DNA of 64,000 nucleotides from UBA3210 sp048359995 (GCA_048359995.1 DBGCPK010000013.1:3850-67849); one strand, 5' to 3'; counted from the stretch's first letter, positions 26,822-36,419 are shown. Program-made: numbers and translations. Notes: generated by a model not told the origin, from the sequence alone.

Positions 26822-27205
26822 TTATTTCGCTTTCAAAAAAAGAAAAAGAATTCCGCTGAAAGAATAGGTGATTTTTAGTAGTATACGATAGTCATCAGTA
26901 GTAATAAAACGGTGATCTCACCTGTTGAAAATAGTTTTTTTTATTATAAAACCTTACTGATTATAAGTAAAATTTTCGGGAAAATCGAAAAATATTTTTG
27001 AGAATTAAGCGGGAAATTCTTTACCTTGAATCCATGCCAAAAGAACAATAATTCTTCTTCTACATTTTTTCTTGTTTGTACACCAAAACCTGTATTCCTT
27101 TTGCGAGAGTACCTGTCAATCTATACGCTTTTCGTATAGCAAATATGTCTTTCCCTTGTGTTCACAAAGTTACCATAGAGAAACAATTTAAATGACACCT
27201 GCTTT
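26822..27205. other. AT-rich non-coding stretch before the island
   Basis: No convincing gene in this 384-nt stretch. The only clear structure is a hairpin at 27121-27139 (CTATACG / CGTATAG, 5-nt loop). The base composition shifts to AT-rich here, ahead of the island boundary. Confidence 0.4.
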
Positions 27206-27296
27206 TAAAGATGAAAAATCTCCGTCTTATTGACCATGAGAGACAGAGATTCATCAACCGAACCGAAAAGGGACTCGGATTCATCCCTGATGGCGG
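27206..27296. repeat. left island boundary: copy of tRNA-Ser 3' end and terminator
   Basis: About 87 percent identical (11 mismatches and one gap by hand alignment) to 40521-40613. On the minus strand it reads GCCA, as at a tRNA 3' end, then TCAGGGATGAATCC, and then a hairpin (AATCTCTGTCT / AGACGGAGATT) with a T-run. It looks like the displaced 3' flank of a tRNA-Ser gene, the usual footprint of island integration. The sequence inside the would-be T arm is decayed, so no full tRNA is present here. Confidence 0.65.
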
Positions 27297-27373
27297 GGCA
27301 AGAGGTGTGGTATCCGAACCTTTCATATATATTTTTGAATAACGGACTATACTTAAAGATGAATTTATAGTCT

Positions 27374-27440
27374 AAGTCACATATTAAGTCACATATTAAG
27401 TCACATATTCGATGACTTTTACAAATTAATTTGCTACAAT
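27374..27440 (+). promoter_or_regulatory. three 12-bp direct repeats and promoter before the Schlafen-type gene
   Basis: AAGTCACATATT occurs three times head to tail (27374-27385, 27386-27397, 27398-27409). TGACTT (27413-27418) and TACAAT (27435-27440) with a 16-nt spacer follow at once. The repeats sit where an operator just upstream of -35 would be. Confidence 0.55.
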
Positions 27441-27460
27441 AATATCGAGGAGATAAAGCA

Positions 27461-28942
27461 ATGAATATTCCAATAAACATTAGTAAATTAATTGAAGATC
27501 GTGTTGTAGAATCTACCCGTATAGATTATAAAAAAGGATTTGAGCCCAATGCTGTTTTACATACAATTTGCGCCTTTGCAAATGATATTGATAATACTGG
27601 TGGAGGCTATATCGTTTTAGGAATTGAGGAAGAGAATGGAATGCCAAAATTTCCTGTTTCAGGCTTAGATAAAGACAAAATAGATGGTATTTTAAAAGAA
27701 CTTGTTGGCTATTGTAATCAAATTGAGCCACGGTATTTCCCAATAGTGGAACCAGTTGTATATAATGAAAAGAATCTTATTTTAATTTGGACACCTGCCG
27801 GTCATGGACGTCCATATAAAGTTAATGAAAACATTTTTGTTAAATCTATAAAGAAATATTATATAAGAAAATTAAATAGTACAATTGCTGCGAAGAGTGA
27901 AGAGGAAAAAGAATTATTCTATGTTTCATCAGATATACCATTTGATGATAGACCAAATTTAGTTGCAACAATCGATGATTTGGATATAAGTTTGATGCGC
28001 AAACATCTTCATGATGTTAATAGTTCGCTTTATGATTTATCATTAAAAATGAATGTTTTAGAAATAGCACAAAGTATGCAGGTTGTTTCCGGACCTGATG
28101 AATCATTGCATCCAAGAAATGTTGGCTTATTATTATTTAATGAAAATCCCGAGAAGTTTTTTAGAGGAGCACGTATTGAAGTTGTGAATATACCAAATCC
28201 AACTGGTGAAGGAATGATTGAAAAGAACTTTACTGGTCCTATACAACGTCAATTAAAAGATGCTCTACAATACATAAAAAATTATATTTTAGAAGAAAAA
28301 GTATTTAAAGTGGATGACAAAGCTGAAGCTATAAGAGTATTTAATTATCCATACCGAGCAGTAGAAGAGATATTATCAAATGCTGTCTACCATAAAGCAT
28401 ATACAATTAGTGAACCAATAACAGTTAGAATTACACCAACAGAAATGGAAATAACTAGTTTTCCTGGTTTAGATAGAAGTATAACAGATGAGAATATCAA
28501 AAAGTTTGACCTTAGGGCAAGAAGATATCGCAATAGAAGGATTGGCGATTTTTTCAAAGAACTTAACTTAACGGAAGGTAGAAACACTGGAATCCCTAAC
28601 GCTTTAGTTGCACTAAAAAACAATGGATCAAAGCCACCAATATTTGAAATGGATGATGAGCGTACTTTCTTATCTGTCATTATTCCTATTCATCATCTAT
28701 TTATTGAGGAAATAAAAAATATATCAAATAAGAAACAAACTAGACTTTCCAAAGAAATGACAAGAAAAGTGATTCTTGAATTACTACAAGAAAAGCCTTT
28801 ATCATTAACAGAATTAGCAAAAGCTTTAGGAAAAGGCCGTTCTAGAACATTAAAAGCAATTGTTCTTGAATTAGAAAAGCAATCTTTAGTAGAATGGCCA
28901 ATAAAAAGTGGTAGAAATGCTAAGATATTTATAAAAAAATAA
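27461..28942 (+). CDS. Schlafen AlbA_2 / HATPase-like regulator with C-terminal winged helix
   Basis: A 493-aa protein of the widespread family with an N-terminal AlbA_2 (Schlafen-like) domain (ESTRIDYKKG and GGGYIVLGIEEENG), a GHKL ATPase-like C-domain (AVEEILSNAVYHKAY, then GRNTGIPNALVAL) and a final winged helix (LSLTELAKALGKGRSRTLKAIVLELEK region). Such proteins are annotated as ATP-binding transcriptional regulators and often travel with mobile DNA and defence genes; their molecular role is poorly known. GAGGAG precedes the ATG. It is AT-rich like the rest of the island and is preceded by tandem repeats suited to autoregulation. Confidence 0.85.
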   Translation: MNIPINISKLIEDRVVESTRIDYKKGFEPNAVLHTICAFANDIDNTGGGYIVLGIEEENGMPKFPVSGLDKDKIDGILKELVGYCNQIEPRYFPIVEPVVYNEKNLILIWTPAGHGRPYKVNENIFVKSIKKYYIRKLNSTIAAKSEEEKELFYVSSDIPFDDRPNLVATIDDLDISLMRKHLHDVNSSLYDLSLKMNVLEIAQSMQVVSGPDESLHPRNVGLLLFNENPEKFFRGARIEVVNIPNPTGEGMIEKNFTGPIQRQLKDALQYIKNYILEEKVFKVDDKAEAIRVFNYPYRAVEEILSNAVYHKAYTISEPITVRITPTEMEITSFPGLDRSITDENIKKFDLRARRYRNRRIGDFFKELNLTEGRNTGIPNALVALKNNGSKPPIFEMDDERTFLSVIIPIHHLFIEEIKNISNKKQTRLSKEMTRKVILELLQEKPLSLTELAKALGKGRSRTLKAIVLELEKQSLVEWPIKSGRNAKIFIKK

Positions 28943-29246
28943 AGCACTCATCTCTTTTCTTTTGTAAATCCAATTTTTTATGTGAAGAAATATGATATTT
29001 TCTTGGTTAATTAAATAAGTAAGTGCAACAAAGATAAAGTGAAAAGAAAAAAGCAAAATAATGCTTAAAAATAGAGACAAAATGAAATAATAAATATTGC
29101 TTTAGCCATTTTTAGGGGTTATTATGAAATAGAAGAAGGTACGACAAAAATACCTAGAACAAAAGAGATTTTTGAACTAAGTGTAACAAGTTTTAGTTTA
29201 TTAAGCACTTCTTCGAGAAATAATAATTAAGAAATAAAGAATAGTT
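28943..29246. other. gap with IS left end and a possible gene remnant
   Basis: Holds the left direct repeat and inverted repeat of the IS30-type element. On the plus strand about 29075-29230 is an open stretch of some 50 codons (for example IFRGYYEIEEGTTKIPRTKE) without a start codon, which may be a gene remnant carried by the element. Confidence 0.35.
28989..29004 (+). repeat. 16-bp direct repeat, left of IS
   Basis: AATATGATATTTTCTT, identical to 30666-30681 on the other side of the IS30-type element. Confidence 0.7.
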
Positions 29247-30023
29247 TTATTGCTTAATTTTCTTTAATAGAGATGGGGTTAGGGTAACATCATCTCCATT
29301 AACTTTAGATATCTTAATAATATCTAGAAACTCTTTACCTAATCTAGGATCTTGCAAAACAGATTGGTAAGGAGTTTTGTTTTGTAAAGATTTTCTAGGG
29401 TAAGAATTAATATTTGAAAAAAGTAAATCAACATCAGTTTGAGATAAGTTATCGAATGACCAACCTTTGTAATGGATATACCTAACAAGAACATGAATTC
29501 TTTCACAGCTTCCTTTTTCAAAAGAAGACAATGGATGACAATAAAAGATATGTATATTTGAATTTTGATTACAAAAATCAAGTAATGAATCAAACTCAGG
29601 TCCATTATCAGTAAGAATTAATCCAGTAAAAGAGGAATAAATAGATAATCCAAAATCATCTTCCAATTGTTTAAATTTTATAAATAAATCATTTAGTTTT
29701 GAATATACTTCATCTTTTGTATGATGATCTAAAATAATTCCAAATTGAAATTTGTGTTGAACAATATGAATTGTTAAAATTGACTTCTTTCCATTAATAC
29801 AACCAATGATTGTATCTAGCTGTATTATTAAGGCATTGGGATTATTATTTAAATATAATCTATAGTCATTATATTTATGACCTATCTTCAAAGAAGATAA
29901 CATTTTATAATTTTTGCTTTTTGAATAATCATATTGTTTTGATGGTATTCTTCTGCCAGTCATTCTAAATCCTGATAATTTACAATCTAGTAAACCTCCT
30001 TTTATCCAATTTCTAATCGTCAA
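29247..30023 (-). CDS. IS30-family transposase, catalytic part (frameshifted)
   Basis: The C-terminal 258 aa of the transposase with the DDE core: LDTIIGCINGKKS (first Asp), LTDNGPEFD (second Asp) and SSFEKGSCERIH (Glu). It ends with the IS30-like block LQNKTPYQSV. It is out of frame with the N-terminal half at 30053-30547. Restoring one A in the A-run at 30079-30083 would join the halves through residues PLVKKGQSIEAILINHPE, so this is either a recent single-base deletion or a programmed -1 frameshift. Confidence 0.8.
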   Translation of the reverse strand: MTIRNWIKGGLLDCKLSGFRMTGRRIPSKQYDYSKSKNYKMLSSLKIGHKYNDYRLYLNNNPNALIIQLDTIIGCINGKKSILTIHIVQHKFQFGIILDHHTKDEVYSKLNDLFIKFKQLEDDFGLSIYSSFTGLILTDNGPEFDSLLDFCNQNSNIHIFYCHPLSSFEKGSCERIHVLVRYIHYKGWSFDNLSQTDVDLLFSNINSYPRKSLQNKTPYQSVLQDPRLGKEFLDIIKISKVNGDDVTLTPSLLKKIKQ

Positions 30024-30052
30024 AGCTGATACTTTTATTTCTGGATGGTTGA

Positions 30053-30547
30053 TTAATATTGCTTCAATCGATTGTCCCTTTTTACTAATGGAGAAACTAT
30101 TTTATTTGTCTCTTTGATAATTGATACATTTGTTTTAGGTACTTTTCTATCATTTGAAATTCTTTTATGGTAAGTTATAGATGCATCTTCTGAATCGTAA
30201 TAATAATGTAAGAAATTGCAATTTATGCGTTTACGACAGTTGTTACAAACAAAGGGGTATTTCTTTAAGCAAGACTGTCTTCCTGGTTTATATTTAATAC
30301 AATCTCGAGGACATTCTAAACGATAACTTTTATTATTTTTTTTACATTCTAAATAATGAATACATGAGGATCTTATTCCTATTCTATCGTTTGATATTGG
30401 ATACGAGTTTCTCATCAATTCTCTATAAAGAGTTTGTCTTGAAACATTCATTTCTTTTGCTATATCAGATAATGATTTTTTAACTTTGAACAAAGTTTGT
30501 AATTGTGTTCTTTGAATTGAGTTTAATTGTTCATATTCCTTCTTCAT
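30053..30547 (-). CDS. IS30-family transposase, N-terminal part (frameshifted)
   Basis: 164 aa with the DNA-binding half: a helix-turn-helix of the IS30 type (LSDIAKEMNVSRQTLYRELMRN) and a cysteine-rich zinc-ribbon-like region (CIHYLEC, CPRDC, CLKKYPFVCNNC). GAAAGGAGAAAAAACATG gives a good start. The frame is lost at the A-run 30079-30083 (minus-strand codons GTA AAA AGG) and the last 11 or so residues are out-of-frame read-through. Confidence 0.8.
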   Translation of the reverse strand: MKKEYEQLNSIQRTQLQTLFKVKKSLSDIAKEMNVSRQTLYRELMRNSYPISNDRIGIRSSCIHYLECKKNNKSYRLECPRDCIKYKPGRQSCLKKYPFVCNNCRKRINCNFLHYYYDSEDASITYHKRISNDRKVPKTNVSIIKETNKIVSPLVKRDNRLKQY

Positions 30548-30932
30548 GTTTTTTCTCCTTTCTCTCGAAGAAGGTATTTTTATTATAAATTGTAATTATA
30601 TTTTTATTTGCAACAATTATGTTTTCTTTCACTTTATCTTTGTTGCACTTACTCATTTAATTAACAATATGATATTTTCTTAGGATTGGTATGTAGAACA
30701 ATTGAAATAAAAATGTTATAATTTCATTAATTGTGAGGAAGTATTTATATGAGGATTAGTTAAATAATACAAAAAACTTAGATAAAAAAATACTTTTTAT
30801 TCAGTATAGGAAAATAAAGTGTATAGACCTGTAATGACTGTAAAAAGGAAATTGATGAAATTTTTTAAAAATACAATATATTTAAATTTTATGAGTAATC
30901 TTTGATTTTAGTTGAAGATAAGGAGGGAATAT
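30548..30932. other. gap: IS right end and leader of the restriction operon
   Basis: Contains the right inverted repeat and flanking direct repeat of the IS, then about 250 nt of AT-rich leader before hsdR. A TATAAT lies near 30716-30721 but without a -35 box at the right distance. No gene seen. Confidence 0.4.
30666..30681 (+). repeat. 16-bp direct repeat, right of IS
   Basis: AATATGATATTTTCTT, identical to 28989-29004. Confidence 0.7.
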
Positions 30933-33671
30933 ATGCTTCCAGAGGAAAAGGCAAGAATAAAAATTGACAAGCAATTATATGAATCAGGATGGGATGTTGT
31001 CAATAGAGTAGAATATATTCCAAATTGTGCTCAAGCAGTTCGAGAAGCTTTAATGGTTGGTAACACTGAAAGCGACTATCTTTTATTCGTTGAAAACAAG
31101 GCTATTGCGGTTGTGGAAGCAAAACGAGAAGATAATAGTTTAGGTGATAACGTGGCTTTGCAAGCGGAAGCTTATTCTATATCCCCAAAAAAATGGTATG
31201 GATTATGGTTCTCTAATTTAATTCCTTTGGTTTATTTAGCCAATGGAAATAAAATATATTTAAAAAATATGTTAGATCCAAATAGTGAATATACAGAACT
31301 TACAAAAATGCACTCTCCAAAGCAAATGTTGAGGATTATTGGTAAAACATCAAAATATGGTGCTTTACCTAGAATCGAATCTAAAGGTTTAAGAGAGTGT
31401 CAATATGATGCAGAGATAAATTTTGAAAATTGTTTAAGAAGCAACAAGAAGAAATCTTTAGCCATATTAGCTACTGGATCTGGAAAAACATATTTGGCTT
31501 GTTTATCGTCATATAGATTATTGAATTATACACCTGTAGATAGGGTTTTGTTTTTGGTGGATAGAAATAATCTTGCTAAGCAAACTGAAAGTGAATTTAG
31601 CATGTTTGATAGAACGGAAAATGGAATGACATTAAGTTCTTTATATAATATTAAGCGTTTAAAAAAGAACGAAGATATTAATGGTGATGTAGTCATTTCT
31701 ACAATTCAAAAATTATTTGCTGTTTTAACTGGAAATAATTTGATAGATGATGACTTAGATGAAGAAGATGACTATATTAAGGATGATGTTGATGAACCTG
31801 TGGTTGAACTTGGTAGTGATTTAATGTTACCTCCGGATTACTTCAAGTTTATTATTATTGATGAATGCCATAGATCTATTTATGGTAAATGGAAATCTGT
31901 TTTAGATTACTTTAGCGGAGCTATTATTTTAGGTCTAACTGCGACCCCTACAGAAGAGGCATATGCTTTTTTTGACAATAACATTATTGAAAAGTATACT
32001 TATGAAGACTCAGTTATAGATGGTGTTAATGTTCCTTTTAGAATTTATGACATAGAAACCGAAAGAAGCAAAAAAGGCGGAGCAATACAATCTGGTAAAA
32101 ATATCATAGAAGTAACTAAAAAGACTAATCAAGCAAGAAATACTGCTATTAGTAGGACTATTGTTTATTCTAATAAAGATTTAGATAGAACTGTATATGA
32201 TAGAAATCAAATAAGAAAAGTCTTGGAGGAATATAGGGACTCAATTTACACAGATTTATTTTCTGATCGCGAAGAGAAATGGGAATACATTCCAAAAACA
32301 CTTGTTTTTGCAAAGAGCGATAAACACGCTGATGAAATAGTATTGGCAATTAAAGAAGTTTTTAAGGAAAAATTTTCTAATAATGCACTACCAAATCAAT
32401 TTGTACAAAAGATTACATATTCTGCAGGGGATTCTACCAAATTAATTAAAAATTTTAGGACGGACAAAAAATTTAGAATTGCAGTAACAGTAACATTGGT
32501 TGCTACAGGAACTGATGTAAAGCCTATCGAAGTTGTAATGTTTATGACTGATATAAAATCTGATGTCCTTTATACCCAAATGAAAGGTAGAGGTTGTAGA
32601 ACAATAAATGAAGATAAATTAAAAGAAGTCACACCAAATGCTAATTACAAGGATTGCTTCTATATTGTAGATGCTTGTGGAGTAACTGACACTGAAAAAA
32701 TAATTCCTAGAACAAGTAAGACACGTGGTAAAAAATTGTCGCTTGTAGATCTTCTTGAACATTTATCTCATGGAGAAGTTTCTGATGAAAATTTATCGTT
32801 ACTGAAAGATTATTGCTCTTCAATTACTAACCGTTATATTAATAACGATTTGTTCGGCAAACACCTAGATGAGTTTATTAGTAGTTTTGGATTTTCTCCA
32901 ATATTTATCTCAGAAAAGATTAAAGATGCAGTAGATAGTGGTAATCTTCCAGTGTTTAATAGTCCGTCTGATCCGAATTATGAAAGAATTGTATTAATTG
33001 AAAAATTAATAAATAACAGAAAAGCCAAAGATAAGTTACTCGAATTAAAGAAAGGATACTTTGTATTTGCGCCAGAAGATAATCCAGACAAACTAATTTA
33101 TAAAGGATTTTCAGTTGAAACAGCTAGAACATTTATTGAAAATTTTGAAAAATGTTTAGACGAACATAAAGACAGTATTGAAGCATTAAGAATTATATAT
33201 AATTCAGATAAGAAGCTTATCACATATTCCATGTTGTGCGAACTTAAAGATATGTTAATCGCTGAAAATAGACAATATATGCCATATTTTATTTGGAAAA
33301 ATTATAAAAGGATAGATAGCAACAATAACGTAGGAGAATTAGATCAAAAAAGAAATGTCAATGCATTAACCAATCTTATTCAATTGGCTAGATATGCTTT
33401 TAGAAAAAGCGATAAACTAGTAAGTCTAAATGGACTTTTTGCTCAAAGATTTAATTTATATGTTGGAAGTACCAACCATAAATTGAGTGAAGTGCAAATC
33501 AATATCATGAGGAGAATAGCGGAATATATAATTGATGAAGGTGCGATTAGTTCCAATGAATTAAATAGTATAGATACAGATTTATGGAGAAACGGCATAT
33601 CGGCATTTGGACCAGCAAATTTTGCGGCAGAAATGCAAATGCTTTCAAAATATGTAATAGGAGTAGCATAG
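30933..33671 (+). CDS. hsdR: type I restriction enzyme HsdR subunit
   Basis: The motor/nuclease subunit of a type I R-M enzyme, 912 aa. The N-terminal nuclease region has the PD-(D/E)XK-like pattern SDYLLFVENKAIAVVEAKRE. The helicase has Walker A TGSGKTY, the DEAH-type box IIDECHRS and TATP (motif III), with a C-terminal helicase domain around VATGTDVKPIEVVMF and QMKGRGCRT. The C-terminal EcoEI_R-type region contacts the methylase. AAGGAGGGAA before the ATG at 30933 fixes the start. The gene stops one base before hsdM, the EcoEI/EcoR124 order R-M-S. Confidence 0.94.
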   Translation: MLPEEKARIKIDKQLYESGWDVVNRVEYIPNCAQAVREALMVGNTESDYLLFVENKAIAVVEAKREDNSLGDNVALQAEAYSISPKKWYGLWFSNLIPLVYLANGNKIYLKNMLDPNSEYTELTKMHSPKQMLRIIGKTSKYGALPRIESKGLRECQYDAEINFENCLRSNKKKSLAILATGSGKTYLACLSSYRLLNYTPVDRVLFLVDRNNLAKQTESEFSMFDRTENGMTLSSLYNIKRLKKNEDINGDVVISTIQKLFAVLTGNNLIDDDLDEEDDYIKDDVDEPVVELGSDLMLPPDYFKFIIIDECHRSIYGKWKSVLDYFSGAIILGLTATPTEEAYAFFDNNIIEKYTYEDSVIDGVNVPFRIYDIETERSKKGGAIQSGKNIIEVTKKTNQARNTAISRTIVYSNKDLDRTVYDRNQIRKVLEEYRDSIYTDLFSDREEKWEYIPKTLVFAKSDKHADEIVLAIKEVFKEKFSNNALPNQFVQKITYSAGDSTKLIKNFRTDKKFRIAVTVTLVATGTDVKPIEVVMFMTDIKSDVLYTQMKGRGCRTINEDKLKEVTPNANYKDCFYIVDACGVTDTEKIIPRTSKTRGKKLSLVDLLEHLSHGEVSDENLSLLKDYCSSITNRYINNDLFGKHLDEFISSFGFSPIFISEKIKDAVDSGNLPVFNSPSDPNYERIVLIEKLINNRKAKDKLLELKKGYFVFAPEDNPDKLIYKGFSVETARTFIENFEKCLDEHKDSIEALRIIYNSDKKLITYSMLCELKDMLIAENRQYMPYFIWKNYKRIDSNNNVGELDQKRNVNALTNLIQLARYAFRKSDKLVSLNGLFAQRFNLYVGSTNHKLSEVQINIMRRIAEYIIDEGAISSNELNSIDTDLWRNGISAFGPANFAAEMQMLSKYVIGVA

Positions 33672-33672
33672 T

Positions 33673-35088
33673 ATGGAAAATAACGAAAGTACATTATTAA
33701 AAAAGGTTGATGGTATAGCGAATGTTTTATCATCTGCTGGTGTTGGGTACACAGATTATTTAACACAATTGACTTATATTTTATTTCTTAAAATGGATTC
33801 AGAAAAAGAAGCATTGGGCTTAGAAAGTAAAATACCAAATGGTTATAAATGGGAAGACTTAGTCAATCTCAATGGTGAAGATTTAGTAGAAAAGTATGAG
33901 GAAATATTAAAAGAATTATCAAAGCAAGATGGAATCATTGGAACAATTTTTACTAAAGCTTCCAATAAAATTGATAGACCATCATATTTGAAAAAAGTTA
34001 TTGAAATGGTTGCTGAACAAAACTGGTATATGATGGAAGGAGATTTCAAAGGCGCTTTATATGAATCAATTTTAGAAAAGAATGGATTAGATAAAAAAAG
34101 TGGAGCCGGACAATATTTCACTCCTAGACCTTTAATTAAAGCGATAATAGATTGTGTCGATCCAAAAATCACTGAGACTGTGGCAGACCCTGCATGTGGA
34201 ACGGCTGGATTTTTACTTAGTGCTTATGAACACATGAAAATACAAAGCCATGAGATAGCAAAGCAGAGTTTCTTGAAGAATCACGCTTTCTTTGGTGCAG
34301 ATAATACTTCTTTAGTTGTTACAATGGCTTCAATGAATTTGTATTTACATGATATTGGTGTCGATACTAGTCCAATTATATGCCAAGATTCATTGATTGA
34401 TAAATCAGATAAAATGTTTGATGTTATTTTGGCAAATCCACCTTTTGGCACAAGACCACAAGGAAGTGCTGATGTATCCGCAAATAGACCGGAATTTGAA
34501 AAGACATCTGATAATCAGGTTAATTTTTTACAACATATTATGTCTATTGTTAAAACCGGTGGCAGAGTTGGTGTTGTACTTCCTGATAGCGTTTTGGCGG
34601 ATGGTAATGCAACTGCTAGAGTAAGACAAAAATTATTAGAAGAATTTAATTTGCATACAATTCTTAGGCTGCCTACTGGTATTTTCTATGCACAGGGTGT
34701 AAAAACAAATGTTTTATTTTTTGAAAAGGGAGAACCGACAAAGGAAATATGGGTTTATGATTATAGAAGTGGAATTCATCATACTTTGGTCCAAAATCCA
34801 TTAAAGCGTAGTGATCTTGATGATTTTGTTGATTGCTTCTGTGTGGGACATAGAGAAGACAGAAAAGAGACATATTCTACTGAAAATCCTAATGGAAGAT
34901 GGAGAAAATTCACATTAACCGACATTGACAAGAGCAATTATAAATTGGATTTTAAATGGATTCAATTGGAAGATGATTTAGATTCTTTATCTTTGGAGGA
35001 ATTATTAGGAATGATAAAAGAAAAATCTTCAAATATAGCAAAAGCTGTTGAAGATTTAGAAAAGTTAATAGGCAAGGTTGATGAATGA
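33673..35088 (+). CDS. hsdM: type I DNA methyltransferase HsdM subunit
   Basis: N6-adenine methyltransferase, 471 aa. The N-terminal HsdM_N helical domain (to about 130) is followed by the catalytic domain with SGAGQYFTPRPLI, SAM-binding DPACGTAGFLL (motif I) and the catalytic NPPF (motif IV, ILANPPFGTRP). Together with HsdS it forms the M2S modification enzyme; HsdR added gives the restriction complex. Starts 2 nt after hsdR and overlaps hsdS by 4 nt. Confidence 0.96.
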   Translation: MENNESTLLKKVDGIANVLSSAGVGYTDYLTQLTYILFLKMDSEKEALGLESKIPNGYKWEDLVNLNGEDLVEKYEEILKELSKQDGIIGTIFTKASNKIDRPSYLKKVIEMVAEQNWYMMEGDFKGALYESILEKNGLDKKSGAGQYFTPRPLIKAIIDCVDPKITETVADPACGTAGFLLSAYEHMKIQSHEIAKQSFLKNHAFFGADNTSLVVTMASMNLYLHDIGVDTSPIICQDSLIDKSDKMFDVILANPPFGTRPQGSADVSANRPEFEKTSDNQVNFLQHIMSIVKTGGRVGVVLPDSVLADGNATARVRQKLLEEFNLHTILRLPTGIFYAQGVKTNVLFFEKGEPTKEIWVYDYRSGIHHTLVQNPLKRSDLDDFVDCFCVGHREDRKETYSTENPNGRWRKFTLTDIDKSNYKLDFKWIQLEDDLDSLSLEELLGMIKEKSSNIAKAVEDLEKLIGKVDE

Positions 35089-36419
35089 TGAATATAGAAA
35101 AGTTAAAACAAAAAATATTAGATCTTGCTATTAGAGGAAAATTGATTCCACAAGATCCTAATGATGAAAGTGCTGAAGAATTAATTGAAAAAATCCAAAA
35201 AGAAAAACAAAGATTAATAAAAGAAGGAAAGATTAAATCTTCAAAAAATGAATCTTATATTTTTAAAGGTTCCGATAATTCCTATTATGAGAAAATAGGT
35301 AATAATATAAGAAATATTGATGAAGAAATACCATTTGAAATCCCCAAATCTTGGAGATGGGTAAGAATGCGAACAGTACTGGATGTGCGCGACGGAACAC
35401 ATGACTCTCCAAAATACTTGACAAGCGGTACTCCTTTTGTTACATCAAAAAACTTAAAGGAAGGTAAAATAGATTTCTCTATGTGCAAATTAATAAGCGA
35501 AAGTGATTTTAAAAAGTTTGAATACAGGTCACATGTCGATGATAAAGATATTTTATTCGCAATGATTGGAACAATTGGAAATCCAATAATAGTGAACAAA
35601 GATAGGGATTTTGCAATTAAAAATGTTGCTTTAATTAAAAATATAGATAAATGTTTAATTTTTCCTGAATGGATAAAGAATGTTTTATTAATAATGAGTT
35701 ATAAAACGAAAGAAAAAGCATCTGGAGGTCTGCAACCATTTGTGTCCTTGGATTTTTTAAGGAACTCTTTAATTCCAATTGCTCCAGTTGAAGAACAAAA
35801 AGTAATATTGACATTAATATCTCAATTAGATAATAAAATTGAGTGTATTTTTAAAGAATATAGATCAATAACTAGATATATTGAAAAAGCAAAGTGCAAG
35901 ATTCTCGATGATGTCTTTGGTGAAAGCTCTTCCTATAAGTCTTATTATGAGAAACAATATACATTGGATGAACTGCTACCATATGAACAACCTGGTCCAT
36001 ACATAGTAAAATCAACAAATTATGATGATTCGTATGGAACTCCTGTTTTAACTCCTGGTAAATCATTTATTCTTGGTTATACAAATGAAACAGAAGGAAT
36101 CTACAATGTAAAAAACAATAAAGTTATTATCTTTGACGATTTTACAACAGCTTCTAGATTAATAGACTTTAATTTTAAGGTTAAGTCATCTGCAATGAAG
36201 ATACTCAAAAGTTCAAATAATGATATGTTCAACATTGACTATTTGTATTATTTATTACAAACAATCTATGTAAATAATGACACTCATAAGCGATATTGGA
36301 TTTCAGAATATTCACCAATAATAGTAAATATTCACCAATACAATGAACAGCTTAAAATTGTTGATATTATTAAGCAGGTCTATGATTTGCTAGATCAGAT
36401 GATTGAATCTAATATTTGA
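35085..36419 (+). CDS. hsdS: type I specificity subunit HsdS (expressed copy)
   Basis: Recognises the two halves of the target site. This 444-aa protein has the N-terminal constant helix (IEKLKQKILDLAIRGKLIPQ), target-recognition domain 1 (about 90-245, SWRWVRMRTVLDV onward), the central conserved helix (KAKCKILDDVFGE) and domain 2 (about 290-440). It is the only hsdS here with an intact N-terminal constant region and operon context, so it is the active copy. The segment 35275-35341 encoding NSYYEKIGNNIRNIDEE is a perfect inverted repeat of 38025-38091. The ATG at 35085 overlaps the hsdM stop; the next codon is also ATG. Confidence 0.95.
   Translation: MMNIEKLKQKILDLAIRGKLIPQDPNDESAEELIEKIQKEKQRLIKEGKIKSSKNESYIFKGSDNSYYEKIGNNIRNIDEEIPFEIPKSWRWVRMRTVLDVRDGTHDSPKYLTSGTPFVTSKNLKEGKIDFSMCKLISESDFKKFEYRSHVDDKDILFAMIGTIGNPIIVNKDRDFAIKNVALIKNIDKCLIFPEWIKNVLLIMSYKTKEKASGGLQPFVSLDFLRNSLIPIAPVEEQKVILTLISQLDNKIECIFKEYRSITRYIEKAKCKILDDVFGESSSYKSYYEKQYTLDELLPYEQPGPYIVKSTNYDDSYGTPVLTPGKSFILGYTNETEGIYNVKNNKVIIFDDFTTASRLIDFNFKVKSSAMKILKSSNNDMFNIDYLYYLLQTIYVNNDTHKRYWISEYSPIIVNIHQYNEQLKIVDIIKQVYDLLDQMIESNI
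35275..35341 (+). repeat. 67-bp inverted repeat, left copy (inside hsdS)
   Basis: Base-for-base identical to the reverse complement of 38025-38091. It lies at the junction between the HsdS constant N-terminus and the first target-recognition domain and is read in the same frame in both copies. Confidence 0.95.
35927..35948 (+). repeat. inner 22-bp inverted repeat, hsdS copy
   Basis: Identical to the reverse complement of 37412-37433. Encodes the SSYKSYY stretch at the junction before recognition domain 2. Its last part, AAGTCTTATTATGAGAA (35936-35952), also matches the inverted copy at 36864-36880. Confidence 0.9.

Larger units (their letters stand above)
29006..30664 (-). mobile_element. 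IS30-type insertion sequence
   Basis: A 1.66-kb element with long terminal inverted repeats. The left end (about 29006-29050) and the reverse complement of the right end (about 30622-30664) share GTTAATTAAAT, then AGTAAGTGCAACAAAGATAA and AGTGAAA with only a few mismatches. Inside is an IS30-like transposase in two frames. It is flanked by a 16-bp direct repeat, longer than the 2-3 bp duplications usual for IS30, which may mean insertion next to a pre-existing repeat or recombination between copies. It separates the Schlafen-type gene from the restriction-modification operon. Confidence 0.8.

Noticed and set aside
27374..27409. Three tandem 12-bp repeats as a CRISPR array
   Set aside because: The units are contiguous without spacers and far too short; they suit an operator better.
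27205..27480. Minus-strand open frame at the left island boundary
   Set aside because: It consists of the tRNA-flank copy and the repeats of the Schlafen gene promoter; its similarity to the frame at 40518 is explained by the boundary repeat.
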